Origin: Patiria pectinifera
Taxonomy: Eukaryota > Echinodermata > Asteroidea > Valvatida > Asterinidae
Assembly (NCBI GenBank): GCA_029964075.1
Contig: CM057144.1
Span: 14,593,281 to 14,657,280, forward strand
Direction of reading: 5' to 3'
Length of the DNA stretch: 64,000 nt
The position numbers and the translations under genes are program-made. The notes under the pieces are model-generated. The model searched no databases, was not told the DNA's origin, and was given only the letters and a program-made list of their open reading frames with translations. Within the stretch, counting starts at the first letter, position 1, and every line of letters starts with the position of its first letter. This document shows, piece by piece, positions 21,528-34,447 of this stretch.

Positions 21528-24314
21528 GCTTTGATGCCTGTTTATGTTAATGCAAATTTCCATATTCATGAGCAAAACTGTAATGTTATTCAAGGCAAAG
21601 CTTTAGTTTCACAACTGCTTCGGCATAAAAAAAATTACCAGAATTTTAGAGGTTGCTGTGGTTATGTTTCTGCTTTCAGTTGTTGCTTCATAATTCAGTA
21701 TATGATAGTATGGCAATGAAAAAAAACCGTTATGCATAAAAGTAAGGAGAATTTTGAGTTTACAATCCAAAGAGAAACCACATGATCAGAAGAGTGTGTT
21801 CCAAAGATGACATCACAGAAAAAGTGCCCTCAGTTGTCAGGAAAAGCATGAAACATTTTACAGAATTGAAATTGACCGACTCTGTCTACATGCATATCCC
21901 TAAGAAATAAACAAAACCATTTTAACCACACCTAACCGCAGCAAATCAATCAAAAACACTACTTCTCATCATCGGTGTAAATCCTGCGGCACTTACAAAA
22001 AGGTCCTTAACGTTAAGATTTTGCAGGAAGATGGTACGCAAGATAGACAGGGGAAATGTGGTAACGTTGATAATAATTCATTTCACTTACCCTTTCATGG
22101 GGCGTATGACTATACAGTTTAAAATAGCCCTACATTCGCTACGAACACAACACAAACAAACAGTTATTTAATAAGCCGAACCATCTTTGTACACAAAGCT
22201 AATTTCCTCTTGCCTGCATGCATCTGAGTAATAAAAAGACCTTTCAAGGAAGACCAGAGCACTCTAGTTTGTCCCTGAAACTGCCTTGTTATGAATGCTC
22301 CATTTCCCAGTTCGTGTTGTACGGATGCCTCGTGGTCTATTGCCTATATATACCCAAACGGACACAAAAGCGGACTGAAAAAGGCATTTACGGGCGACCA
22401 AAACAAAATTGTAGTGCTGTAAATAGTACGCGGATGTGCAATGCATGCCTGCTAAAAGCATCGGTATTTGTTTTGCATTTCACTGGTATTTTGATCTCAA
22501 TCAGCTTCACAATTCGTCCTTTTAGGCCAGGGTGTTTATCGCTTGGCCTCATTCCCGTGAACTCTACACAGATCGTTGTTGAGCGATAAAAAGAAACCTT
22601 TTTGATCTGGTACACGGTACCCTGGGGAGACATGTGCACAATAAGGAACTAAAGATTGTGTACGTCTCCACAGAGCAATTTCTATAGATGAATACATCTC
22701 CACAAGGTTATATGGCTTAGATATATGTTATTTAAGGACACAAGATCTTGAAGACAATCGGTAGGCCCATAAGCTTCAATATGAAGTAAACAATATAAAT
22801 GCACATCAGTCCATGCCTCTAAACATTGGCTCAAGGGGGCCATCTGCGCCATGCCCCCCCCCCCCACAAAAAGGGGGGGGGCGGAAATACCGTCCTTTCG
22901 AATTTAACCCAGAGAACGGGTGAATACTAATAATTGAAAAGCCGCTGGTAGTAAACTTTTCCAAGTACGAATTCCAGAAATAGTTTTTAAAAAAGAAAAC
23001 CCCAAAAGGGGGGAAACAGGAGAAAGAGTCCCGCTGCGAATTTTCAACGGCCGGTCCGTCGGTCAGGATCAGCCACCTAATGTTCACCCCTCGAAAAAGA
23101 GAATTTCTGGATCCGTCGGTGCCTCTAAACAGTAGACCTTTCTCGGAGATTAAATTTCACATGATGACAAAATCACGCAGAGTCAGCACCCAAGTATGTA
23201 CTCTCAGGCAAAACAAATAAAACATCGGTATAGGGATACACCTTACCTTGCTCTTCCGACGTGTTCCTTTATCAGATTGATCTAATCTCAGGAGCTCTGC
23301 GCTGATAAAATTGCCCCTCTATCTGAACCGGCGGCCCCAATTACTAAGGCTGAAAGTCTTACATTTGCCAAGATTTCCCTGCAGAGTTGATGCACTTTTC
23401 GCCAAAACTGACAGGTTTTTACCAAAAATATTTCGATATCCTTGGTCCCCCGTTCCCAGGTGTGCTCAACGTTCCGGTTCGGGCAGGTAAACGCGTCAAG
23501 TTGTCCAAGCCTAATCAGTTTCTGAATGACAGAGGAATTAAAGTCGATTGTGCAAAAAGAAAACCTGGCAGCCGTCCAAACAAAAATCTTATTTCATTAA
23601 ATTCTCATGACGGAGCAGGAGTGGGCAAATTGAGTGAAATCACGGCGGATTTTACGAGCTCGGTACCGCACGCTATTCCTCTTCAGATGATCCCCTGTTT
23701 TCTTGCAATCACGAAAAGATGCGAAGTGAAAATATTCGGTGACCTGAAGGTCATTACGTCCAGTTCAATAGTCACATTCTTGTACTGTGGAGAAAACACA
23801 ATCTGATGGCTCTGTCACAATTTTCTCCGACCCTGGAATGTCTCCGACGGCTGTGAAGTATACACAAAACACCTGACACACAAAGCAAAAAAAGAATTAT
23901 AACAGAATTACACTTGATTTCAAGTTGATGGTAAAGTAAACAAGCTTGATTCTCAAGGTGATCTAGGCAGAAAGTTAATTGGTTGTTTACCGACCAATTC
24001 AGAGACGCACTTTCTTTTACAAACTTTGCAATGGCAAGTATGCGGCAGGGTAAATAGACCCCTTGTGCGGTGCGCCCCCACTGAGGACAGCTTGTGTTAT
24101 TTAATGCAGTGACAATGCACAAACGTGTCATAGAAAACGGAAGAGATGCACTCACAGCTGTGACGTCAGATGCAAGGGGGTCCATTCGACTCGCCCTTAT
24201 AAAGACTGCTTAAAGCCAAAGGAAACTAGAGGTTTGCAAATGTTGAATCGTATTTTTAATTCTGCAGGTATGGCTACTCAATAAATATAATCGGCATCAA
24301 TTAATAGGCTTCAA
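21528..24314. other. Intergenic stretch, no gene supported
   Basis: Frames up to about 139 codons exist (for example plus 23387-23806) but overlap others on the opposite strand and show no recognisable domain. A short C/G-run fragment at 22826-22880 resembles the 57106 element. Confidence 0.5.
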
Positions 24315-24412
24315 TACGGAGTTTGACGGAGCCCCTTACGACCTTGGAGTTTATGCAGCATATGCTTATCTGAATATGTATTTTTTTAATGGCTTTTTGT
24401 CTTTGCACGGGG
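24315..24412. repeat. Dispersed repeat R4, copy 1
   Basis: Unit GGAGTTTGACGGAGCC, then TATGCA..ATATGCT and ATGGCTTTTTGT. Two further copies lie at 25461 and 25582 in the same orientation. Confidence 0.55.
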
Positions 24413-25225
24413 TTAATAATATTCTCCTCTGAGCTAAAGATATAATTATTCGTGGCTATAAACCGTACTCAATGTTAATTTTCTGCGTAAAGATATGATA
24501 GGAAAACTGGTGAGGTACAATGCAAATGGACTAGAATATTAGTATTGAATGTTTCGTGTGACTTAGTTTAAACAATGGTCTTCCTTCACTCAGTTCAAAA
24601 GTATTAGATGAAAGTTATGTGTCAATTTTGGCCCTTAGTTTGCTTGTAATTTAATATAATGCAACATGATGAATTAAAAAAAAACCTCAAATTTTTGACC
24701 TTAGAGGAAACTGTCTTATGTGTACCTGTGGATCAGGGTTGACATTCACACCAAGTTTAAAGTCCATGCGTCGTTTAAAAGTAAAGCTGGGGAGAATTGT
24801 CATCCTGATCACCCAATTCTAACTAACAATGATTGGGTTGCGCCTGATCACTTAACAAAAACAAGGAACTATGACCCCAAACAAAACCAAATGGTAATAT
24901 GGGATCTGCCCTATCACCCATTAAATTCGGCAGCTCCCTTACATCAATAGAGCCACGAGATTCCGTTTGAGAGTTTATCAGCCGCGTAGGTATAACAAAA
25001 GGCGACGCTCGATGGCTCTTGTCATTCAATACAACTACATCAAACATGTTACGTTCTCGACACAGGAAAACATACTTTTTGCCACACGGGGAGGCCTAGT
25101 GGCTTTGAGAGGGTGATGCTTTTAATGACTTGTTTTTTCCTGCTTTCTTCTCATGCACATAAATTTGCATTGATAAATGTTTTCAAAAGCCAGCCAGTCT
25201 ACCAACTTATGAAATGCAAAAACAA

Positions 25226-25372
25226 AACTACTTAGCTAAAGTTGATAATAAGCAGGACAAATTCTTTTCAGAACTAAATATCTTCCAAGCAGTAGTTATT
25301 ATCACATGGTGTTACCGCAAACCGAAACGATAACGATACTCCACCATGCAAAGCCTCAAGTCTTATAAAGTG
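25226..25372. repeat. Inverted repeat pair R3, left copy
   Basis: Its complement is at 28333-28482: shared blocks GTGTTACCGCAAACCGAAAC, ACTCCACCATGCAAAGCCT and TCTTTTCAGAACT. The pair is about 3 kb apart. Confidence 0.7.
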
Positions 25373-25460
25373 TTTGAATGCTGGCCAGTTGCGCAATTCT
25401 GGTGCTGTAGGACGGTACATGCATGGCTTCTCAAAAACATAATCAGTATCGCTAGACATC

Positions 25461-25650
25461 AATATGGAGTTTGACGGTGCCTTAAACGTCCTTGCGTATA
25501 TGCAAAAGATGCTAATCTAAAAAAAATATTTTTTATGGCTTTTTTGTTTTTGCATGTGGATGAAAAAGTCGTTAAAATAAAGATCAGTATGGAGTCTGAT
25601 GGAGCCATAAACGTCCTTGCGTTTATGCAAAAGATGCTAGTTTAAAAACA
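25461..25650. repeat. Dispersed repeat R4, copies 2 and 3 in tandem
   Basis: 25461-25545 and 25582-25650 share GTCCTTGCGT, TATGCAAAAGATGCTA and flanking bases, about 120 bp apart, and match the more diverged copy at 24315. Confidence 0.6.
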
Positions 25651-26996
25651 TTATGCATCGGCATAATAATATACGGAAAGAAATGGTGCTGGGGATCAGC
25701 CGCATCATCCAACTAGAAAGCACTCAGAGAGCGCAAACGTACCGTGACGCCAAGGACTGAACTATCCTTCCCATTACCCACACAGCCTTGCATATCCATT
25801 GGACTTCCATATTTTATTGCACATTTAAAACATCCTTTAACTCAAACATTTTGTATGTATATGCCTGTGTTGGTCTACTTTTCCACTCCCCCATTGTATA
25901 AAATGGTATAGTCCATTGACCTGTGTGGTAAGGTTGGGCGGGTTGCAATGCATACAGTGTCAGCGGATCAGTGCCACTCACACAAACATACCTGTTCACA
26001 TAGCGATATGTTGAAAGTTTTACATGAATATGGGTGAATTTGTTTAAAAAACATCCCGCATCCACACGCAGATCCCGATCGCTTCCAAAATCTAATCAAA
26101 ATGTACTTGTACCAAAGACCACGCATCCCTTAAAAGAATCCATGGAAGTTTGTCCAGAACTTTTTGCGTTATTCTGTTTACCGGCAAACACACTAACTAA
26201 ACAACCGATCAACACACAAACCAACGAACCCAAACATAACCCTTCTTGGCGGATCGGCCTCTATCTGCTTTATAAATATACTACACGAGTTGCTCCTTGT
26301 CCACTCAAGTCCACCTGAAATCGAAAAGCACGTCTAAATTGACCAGATAGGACCTGCCCTATAATTAACAACCAATTATATCCAATTGTCAGGAATGTAT
26401 TCAAGCCTGCAGGGTTGAATCAACCCGTATCCTTCCTTGTTCGAGGAGATCGCTCGCCAGTACTCAGCTGTAATTGGAAGAATAATTGAGGTACTTGAGT
26501 TATTCCGTGGAACGTGTCCGCGCGATCGAAGCGCGGGCACCGAAGGCCAAACTTAACAACTCCGGCCACTTCATTTTGTGGAGCCAAGATAAGTGGAATC
26601 ATTTGGTAATGATGATGAACACCAAGTTCGCGTTGTTGGCCGGTGAACTCGCTTTAATAATTGGCTAAAGGTTCCTTTACCCCGGATGACATATGCAGCG
26701 GTGCACAACATCAAACATGCAGCGGTTAATGGAACAAATGCATCAAAGTCACGAGTCTGAGATTGGCAGTATCCAAAAGAAGACAGACGACAAATTCACT
26801 CAAGGGTTAATTGATGATTTTTAATAATACCCTCGTCTCTGGTATCTCACGTTTGGTGCTGGGTTCAAAAGTGGCAGCAAGTCTTACAAGAGGTCCTTGC
26901 GAGTCCATTACAAGACAATCAAAAGTCAACCAGAGTCGAGCCAAGCGATAAATAACAGTGGTTTGTCACTCTCACTGTAGGATGTACATGTACATG

Positions 26997-27301
26997 TACA
27001 GGGTGAGTAAAAAAAAAGCGAACCCAAATGTCGGGACTATTGTTTTAGTGAAGGCCTGCATGTAGCACTTTCAAACTCTAGCATATAAAAGCCCAATTCA
27101 TAAGCTTTGTTTTAGTATAAGAATCATTCAAATCACTCATGTGCTTTTTGGGTTAAGGAATTTTAAACACACCCACCGTTTTAAAGTTCACGGATCACGA
27201 AAAAGGTGTGCGTTCTTTCAGCAAAACGAAACAATTCACACACATTCTTATGTGATTTGTTGTCGTTTTGCTGAAATACACTTACCTTCTTGTGATCCGG
27301 T
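26997..27301. mobile_element. Palindromic Tc1/mariner-like MITE, right arm truncated
   Basis: Starts TA-CAGGGTGAGTAAAAAAA and follows the element at 16018 closely (AACCCAAATGTCGGGAC, TTTTAGTGAA, CATGTAGCACTTT). The palindrome centre is near 27245. Only about 40 bases of the return arm are present before unrelated sequence starts at 27302. Confidence 0.75.
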
Positions 27302-28160
27302 GTTTTTTCGGAAAACTGAGGGCGCTGTTGCTGTGATGTCATTTAAAGAAGACACCATTCAGTTTAGGGTTTTCTGTTCCAATTGTGAACCCAAAAGTGT
27401 GCTCATATTTACGACAGCAAAATATCCAACATTTCGTCAGCTTTTGGTGCTGAAATTACTGTGGTAACATTGAGCTTTCTGCGTGAAATTCAATCCCACT
27501 TCTGTTCATGAATATGGTAAATTCACAAAAAGGCACCAAAATACCCTTGGAAAAGGCCAAACAAAACTTGAAAATAAGGTTAAATAGAATACAAAAATGC
27601 ATTTTCCAGGACTGCGTTTACACAAATTACGTTGCATGGGCCCTTTAAAGATGTAGTCAGACGCCGGAGAGGAAGCAGAGGTATCATAAATCTCGTCAGT
27701 CACGCGTGCGTGCTCGTAACTTGACCCGATCTACCATAGGCAAATCCACAACCAGCAAAGCGTACAAATTGGCAATTAATTTTTCCGATTTTTTGCTCGT
27801 TTATATCATGTCGAATTCACAAACGCAACATTACGAGGGAGAGATTTTAAACCAATCACGGTATCTGGAAGCCAAAAAGTGCGGAAAAGTACAGCAGCTG
27901 ATCGTAACTCGAAAAGGCAACAAGACTAGTAAACAAGCTAAAGTAATGGTTGTTTGCAGTCATCTGACCACTGTACAACCTTCATTCGATAGAAAGCTGT
28001 CTACAAACATTAATTATGACATGTATACTATACAAACTGCAGTACGGTCCTGGAACCGTGCATGAAATCGTTGCTAACTTCCCTAGCTATATATTACTGA
28101 TACTAAATACATGACAGACTTCAACCACCAGGGACTTGATCACCGACTTGACAACTAATA

Positions 28161-28186
28161 CACCGACCGACCGACCGACCGACCGA
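28161..28186. repeat. (ACCG)n microsatellite
   Basis: Six or so ACCG units. Confidence 0.85.
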
Positions 28187-28332
28187 TGACCTACTCAACG
28201 ACCGATCGAACGGTGAATCGACACTCGATTATCAGCCACAGCACCATTGTGTGCGGTACCTCAAGATCTGGCCGGGCTACATTTAGGTACCACGCACGTT
28301 TGGCTTTATTGGTTCTAGATTTGTGGCTTGGT

Positions 28333-28482
28333 AAGTGTATAAGTGTTAGGCTTTGCATGGTGGAGTATCAGTATCGTTTCGGTTTGCGGTAACACCCACG
28401 TGGTAATAACTACTACTCAGCAGATATTCAGTTCTGAAAAGAACTTGTCTTGCTTATTATAAATTGTCGCTAAGTAGTTTTA
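28333..28482. repeat. Inverted repeat pair R3, right copy
   Basis: Reverse-complement partner of 25226-25372. It is followed directly by a motif (AACGTTTCGGCTAGCCTG, 28538) and a long TTGG-rich tract. Confidence 0.7.
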
Positions 28483-28639
28483 GTTCTGATCAGAACAGTC
28501 CTGCTTTAAGTTCTAAAAGAACTTGTCTTTGGTCTCAACGTTTCGGCTAGCCTGCTCTAGTCATCGTCAGGAGACTGGGTAGGTGTACCCTTTGGATTGA
28601 TGCAGGTTGTCTATTTGTGCCGTTGTCTGGGGTTACTTG

Positions 28640-29250
28640 ACTGTATTAGAGCTTGTTTGTTCTTGGTGTGGTTGATTGTTTGGGTATCCGACTGTTTTGT
28701 TCTATGAAGCGTCGATTGGTTGAAAGTTGGTTGGTTGCTTAGTAATTGGTTGTTGGGTGGTTGTGATCGTTGGCTGGTTGACAAGCTGATTGGCTGGTCT
28801 CTGGTTTATGCGATGGGTGCATGGGCGCTATAGTGATTTGGTTGATGGTCGGTCGGTTGTTCGGTGTGTGGTTATTGCGGCGTTGGGTAGTTGACAAACT
28901 GGTTAGTTGACGTGTGGTTTAGCCGATGGGCGGTTGGTTGGCTCGATGGTTGGTTTGTTGATTTTGTTTAATATCATTTTCACGTTGACCAATTAACAAG
29001 CTTGTTAGTCGTTTGGATTATGGTTTACCTGTATGGTTATTTTTTTTACTTAATTGTTGGGTTTTGGGGAGTGTTGGCTGTAGTAGACAAGTTTGTTCGT
29101 TGGTTTGGGGTTTGACTTTTAAACGGTTATTTACTGGGTTATTTGGGAGTCTCAACTAGTTCACATACTTGTTGGTTGCGATTCGAGGTTTGGTAAATTA
29201 ATTAGTGCTTAATTGTATGGTTTTTGGTTGCATAATGGTAGCATTTGGTA
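28640..29250. repeat. Degenerate GGTTGNTTGG-rich tract
   Basis: About 600 bp strongly biased to G and T on the plus strand, built of imperfect GGTTG, TTGGTTGG and GTTGAC words without a fixed period. Probably a decayed tetranucleotide satellite. Confidence 0.6.
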
Positions 29251-31863
29251 GTTGATTTCTGGCATGACGTCTCTTCCTGTTTGCTGGAGCTGTGTTTATG
29301 GAGCTTATCATCTCAACCCGTTAAGTAAGGAGGCCGCTTTAATAATTGAGCTCCAAATGCAAGTGATTCCGCCGGCAAGTGAACAGTGCAGGTGATGATA
29401 CCAAGATACTCCTACTTCACCTAGAAGATTTAAGAGGTCTGAATTTTTCGCGAGACAGCGCAAATAACAAAAATAGAGCTATAAAACTATTATAATAGAA
29501 GGGGAATGGTTGAAACGTTTGTAACATCATCTATGTAGATTTAAGACGCATTTCCGCGGGTATATTTTTTTTTCTAATTTGAACTATCTCTCGCATACCA
29601 CCTGCTTCATGTCTCTAATTAATAGTTACCTTGAGACAAACAGCTGAATTGTACACACGCCTGATGATGCATGACATCCGGTAATAATAGACGCTCCTCT
29701 TCTGTGGTAATTAATACATGGTTGTTTTGTATCCATGGTGATGACAGAATACCGTGTTTCCAATTAAATCAGCCATGTTGGCTCTGTTTGATCTCATAAC
29801 TTGATGGGATGCGGATCATGAAGTACGTGAACAAACAGAAATGCCATGCTAAAGGTCATGTGCATCATTAGAACGTCAATAGCACGTACGCAACAATTGT
29901 TATATGGATCCGAGATGACAAGATAGACCGGTGCTATTACTGAGGATGGTTCACCCGAATCCGCCTTTGACTGAACGACAAACGTCTCTCTGCTTCTATA
30001 ATCCAAATTACTCCTAGCAATTCGCCAGGAGCTACATGAACAGACTTAAGACTTTTGGCTGGTCCTCAATAAATGCTGTCATTTCTGACTCTGGTTGCGG
30101 TTATTTCATTTTTGTATAGCTTCCTGCAAAGTTTGGTAAAGCTATCTAAACTGTAGTTATCAAAATGGTGGGGAAATCTGTTGGCAGAAATTTTTCAGAC
30201 TGATACCACTCTGCAGAGTAAACTGGCGCTCATGGCTTTATGGTGCCTTATATGGAATATAGATTTATGAACCGGGAAGTTAACACCGTTTACAACGAGT
30301 TAGGAGCGATTCATAATAGTCAATGTTAAAACAAAAAATTGATCTTTTTTTCGAAATTGTTTTGACCCACCCAACATTATATGGAGGTAAGTTTCTATTT
30401 CCAGACCAAAATGTTTTTTAAGCATTATTAATTTACTATAAACCAAAGATTTTATGAATACTGTAAAGCATATGAAATAATTCCAGTTAGAGAAATTAAA
30501 GAAACTGCAAAATCAAATTGATTATTTCATAACACTTTATAATATTTTTTCATTAGATTATTGATGTCAGAACGTGCCAGAAATATCAAGAGAATACTGC
30601 TAAGACCATGTCCCCATTAAATTAATCTAAAACGCCACATAAACATTTCGAATAACTTTTAATGTGTGACTGACTAATGTCATTTCCTGAGAACGGGAAC
30701 TGACGTTTTCGCTAGGAATGATGTAAATTCAGGAGTTTCCTGAGAATGAAACGCAAGTATAATCGAATCATCGAGCAAAGAGCTAAAATTGATCACCAGG
30801 ACATGTCGTAAATCGCCACTTTTCGGCGCGATATTTATCATATTACTTCCAGTACAATTGTATTTGACAGCGTCACTTTGGCGGCCGCTTTACAGAGAAG
30901 AAATCAGGTCATGAAAATAACGGTATCTTGGGAGCGCGCGCCTAAAAAGGAGGTTTACCATGTTTCCGCGTTTTCGAGATAATCATCGCAAGATGACGGA
31001 AAACTAAGGTACCTTTATTTATCACGGCCCGCTGAGCTTTCAAGACGTCTCTTCGCGTTACATGCACTCTTTTGTTTCCAAAGCGCGACAATTCACTCCA
31101 TTCGAAGGGAAGTCCGTTCATCCGAGTGAAACTGGGCACAGGACAAGGGACAACTTTACTAGAGTGAAATTGATTCAATTGAATCGATAAATTTGTCACT
31201 CCAGTTTTCAACTGATTTAAAGTAATTTCTCCGGGTTTGTTTCCAGAGTGTCTCAATCTAAAAATAGACGGTGAGTTTCAAGGCTGAAAACGAGAGATAA
31301 ACGATACATTACAGTGGAAGATAAATCAATGGAAAGTAAATCAATCGAATGAATCGAAATTTCAAAGGAGTTTCCACTGAAATAATTTCTTATTCAAAGT
31401 ATTTTTTTATCTGGTCCGTATAGTTTCACTCTTTCGAAATGTGAAATAACACCTTTCGGATGTATGATCTTTGAAGTATGTACAATTTAATACACACAAA
31501 TCTTCCCGAGCAATTGCAGCGGGCTTCTGCGATATACATTATAGAACATTTTCAATGGGGGGTGCGTGTCGGACCAAATTTGCCGACAAGTTTGCGTACC
31601 AAACATCCGACGAGCAAACCAAAATTTAAAAAGGGTAAATTTACAAATTTGCGGACAGAAAAAAAATTATGGGAGGTGTGAAAAATAAAATTTGCCGACA
31701 AAGTTGCAACGAAATATTTGACAAGTAAAAATAATAGAAAAATAAGGTCGCCAGATATCAAAAAATGCCGACAACAGTAAAATAATATAAAAAGGCCCAC
31801 AATTTAACAAAAGTGCGACGGCCCTGCACGCTATCTTCGCAGGAAGAAATTCAACGTTGATAA
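29251..31863. other. Intergenic stretch, no gene supported
   Basis: AT-rich sequence without recognised elements. A repeat-like patch of AATTTGCCGACAA words lies at 31570-31830. Confidence 0.5.
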
Positions 31864-32329
31864 GTAGGGATGTGCATTTACGGGAACCGGATACCCGATT
31901 GAAGAAAAACATGGGTACTCGTTCATTACAGAAACCCAACCCCAAAATTCAAATTTCGGATGTTGCTGATCAGATTGTTCATAGGCCTATAAGGTCCGCA
32001 GGATAATACTACCACATCAGTGCGTCAATACAGCAAGATACGAGTGTGTACACTGTACGTGAGCTTCATTTAGCCTTACCGTGTAAACCTCAACTTTGAT
32101 TCGCGAGAGTCATAATAAACGTGAAACATGTTTTGATTTCCCGTGTAGCCCGGTTTTCCTTTTTTTGGTTTCCCCACCGATGACATTCAAAACTTTTCGT
32201 TTACATTGTCTGATAAGTTACTGAGAAATTTGTAACGTTGGTTACGGTACCCGATCCCATGCATAATCCGGAACCGGTTCCTGACATAAACGGTTGGGTA
32301 CTCGGGTCCCCGGGTCCAATGCACAGCAC
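31864..32329. mobile_element. Possible TIR element (TAGGGATGTGCAT ends)
   Basis: The left end TAGGGATGTGCATTTACGGG and right end CGGGTCCAATGCACAGCAC are imperfect inverted repeats, each next to a GGTACCCG/GGATACCCG motif. No clean target duplication found. Confidence 0.4.
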
Positions 32330-32933
32330 AATTAGTATTACTAATACTACCATTAATTAACTACTAATGGGTGTGGTTTGTCTTCCAAGCGGGAAAGGAA
32401 CGAACGTGTGGGGATTCTCACCAGGAAATCTCAAGATATGTCATAAAAACAAGGGTGCTGCATGTTTTATTAGAATCCTTTGTGACGTCTTAGAATACGG
32501 AAAACGTCTTAAAGCGGAAGCTATCCTGAAAAGATGCTTTAATATCTCAGTATTTAATCACTCCCAGGTCATTCGTCTGCAAAAAGTACCCGTAAAGCAA
32601 AAAAAGACGTCCTCTTATGTATCGATCGAATCTAAGAACATTTTGACATTTTCCGTCTCTCAATGATAATAATGTTTCGGAAACGCCGTCAACTGATGGC
32701 TATCACTGTAAGCTTCCGCACGCGCCTAACGTCTTATCTTACACAGGTCCTTGCTCCATGCACAGGTGACGCGATAGATCGTTATCATTGCAGCGTAGTG
32801 ACAGCAGATCGTGCACTGGCACTTGTAAGTTTGGGGGTTCTTTGGGTGTGCAATACATGTGCTCTGTCGCACCATGCCGTGCTTCGTGGACAATCATTTT
32901 TAACATCGTCATGAATAAGGGAATAAACGTTTG

Positions 32934-33050
32934 CTTGGCCGGTTTTAAACACTCTGTTTAAGACCGGTTGGAGCATGGATGCTGATAATTACCCAAGCCG
33001 AAGGCGAGGGTAATTATCAGCACACAGACTTCAACCGGTCTTCAAACGTG
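32934..33050. repeat. Dispersed repeat, second copy of the 12548 family
   Basis: Same orientation as 12548-12640. Here the sequence GTGCTGATAAT is mirrored by ATTATCAGC, giving a hairpin GATAATTACCC / GGGTAATTATC around the CCGAAGGCGA centre. Confidence 0.6.
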
Positions 33051-33051
33051 A

Positions 33052-33240
33052 ACAACTTGACTTGACTTGACTGGACTGGACTGGACTGGACTGGACTGGA
33101 CTGGACTGGACTGGACTGGACTGGACTGGACTGGACTGGACTTGAATTGAATTGAATTAAATTGAATCGAATCGAATCGAACCGAATCGAATCGAAATGA
33201 ATTGAATTGAATTGAATTAAATTAAATTGAATTGAATTAA
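33052..33240. repeat. Compound pentanucleotide satellite (CTGGA)n to (ATTGA)n
   Basis: Starts as CTTGA units, becomes about 14 near-perfect CTGGA units, then slides into ATTGA, ATCGA and ATTAA units, all in register with a 5-bp period. Confidence 0.95.
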
Positions 33241-34447
33241 CCTTTGGAAACTCAAAGTTTCGAGCAGTATGCTCTGCTAATCATAACGAGACGAATATCT
33301 CCTCTATAGTTTGTGATCCGTGATTATCTCAAAATACCAAGTGGTATCAATCTCAATAATTTCTCAATACCTTGTTTTGACTCCTTAATTTCTCTTTCGA
33401 TCGCATCATTACACATGATTCACTTACTAATTCAAATACTAGCTACGTGCAAGATTTGGACGTCATATCGTTTGCAGTAAATTCCCTTTCGTCAGAGAGA
33501 CTAATTTTGGAGGGAAACTTCGTCTCAGGCAGAGCGCTAATAAGCAATTGGTGAAGATCCAAGGGCCTTATTAGTCTAAAAAATCATTGTCCCTACCCCG
33601 TAATTGTCCGTGAGGAATGACTTAATTCAGGTAGAACTAGTTCTTCGACAAATGTCAGAGGGTATAATGCATTCACTCTCAAAACGCTGGTTAAAATTGT
33701 GTTGGTCAAAAAAGTTTGTTAAAATTAGTTAACCATCGTTGTGTAAAATTGTCCAATTTTGCCCAACGTTCGCCCAACGTTGGGCACATTTTGCGTTGGA
33801 TCCAATAAAACACAACGGGGAAGGGGGGGGGTTCGTTTTAGTCATCAAACAATCATTTTATTAAGAGTTTGGGGGTCTATCGACTCAAGCAGGTGTAGCC
33901 TTGCATTATGGGGCACATCCGCGTAATTGATACGGTTGTTTATCAGAAGAGAACAGGAGGATGAAAAAAAAACCCTCACTCTTCCACCTGTTATAATCAA
34001 TGTTCGACGAAAATGGCGCGCTCGGTATAATAGCACAGGGCCTACCACATTTCAGCTGAGCATATTTGAAGAGTCCGGAATATGAGGTCAATAATTGACA
34101 ACCGTCGCGTGTAGGAAATGTTCTACATTGTGACTGGCGCTGCTGGAATTGAAAAGAATCCCAAATTTGCTCACGGTAGCGCGTGTGTGCTAAAATGCTA
34201 CTCAACCTGAAGCATTTTGATAAGATCGACTTTCCTAACTTCGCGAAACAGACCGCATGAAATGCATAATTTCTGTTTTGCCAAGGTGGACGTTCACATT
34301 GTGATCGTTGTTATTCTTGTTCAGGGCATGGAGGAAGGAATCTATTCGTTCCTCCATGTTCAGGGTAATGTTGATGTAATTTCCCTTTGTATATTTGAAT
34401 AAATGAAATAGCTTTTGTATTTGGGGCGCATTTTGCATGCTTCTTAT

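Noticed and set aside
23387-24185. Opposed 139- and 137-codon frames
   Set aside because: No domain recognised, no splice context, and lengths are within chance for a 64-kb window.
28530-28580. Hammerhead-ribozyme-like core (minus strand CTGACGA ... GAAACG around a TAG/CTA stem)
   Set aside because: CUGANGA and GAAA words are present, but the first stem II pair mismatches and no convincing stem I, stem III or cleavage triplet is visible. Motifs like this are common in decayed repeats.
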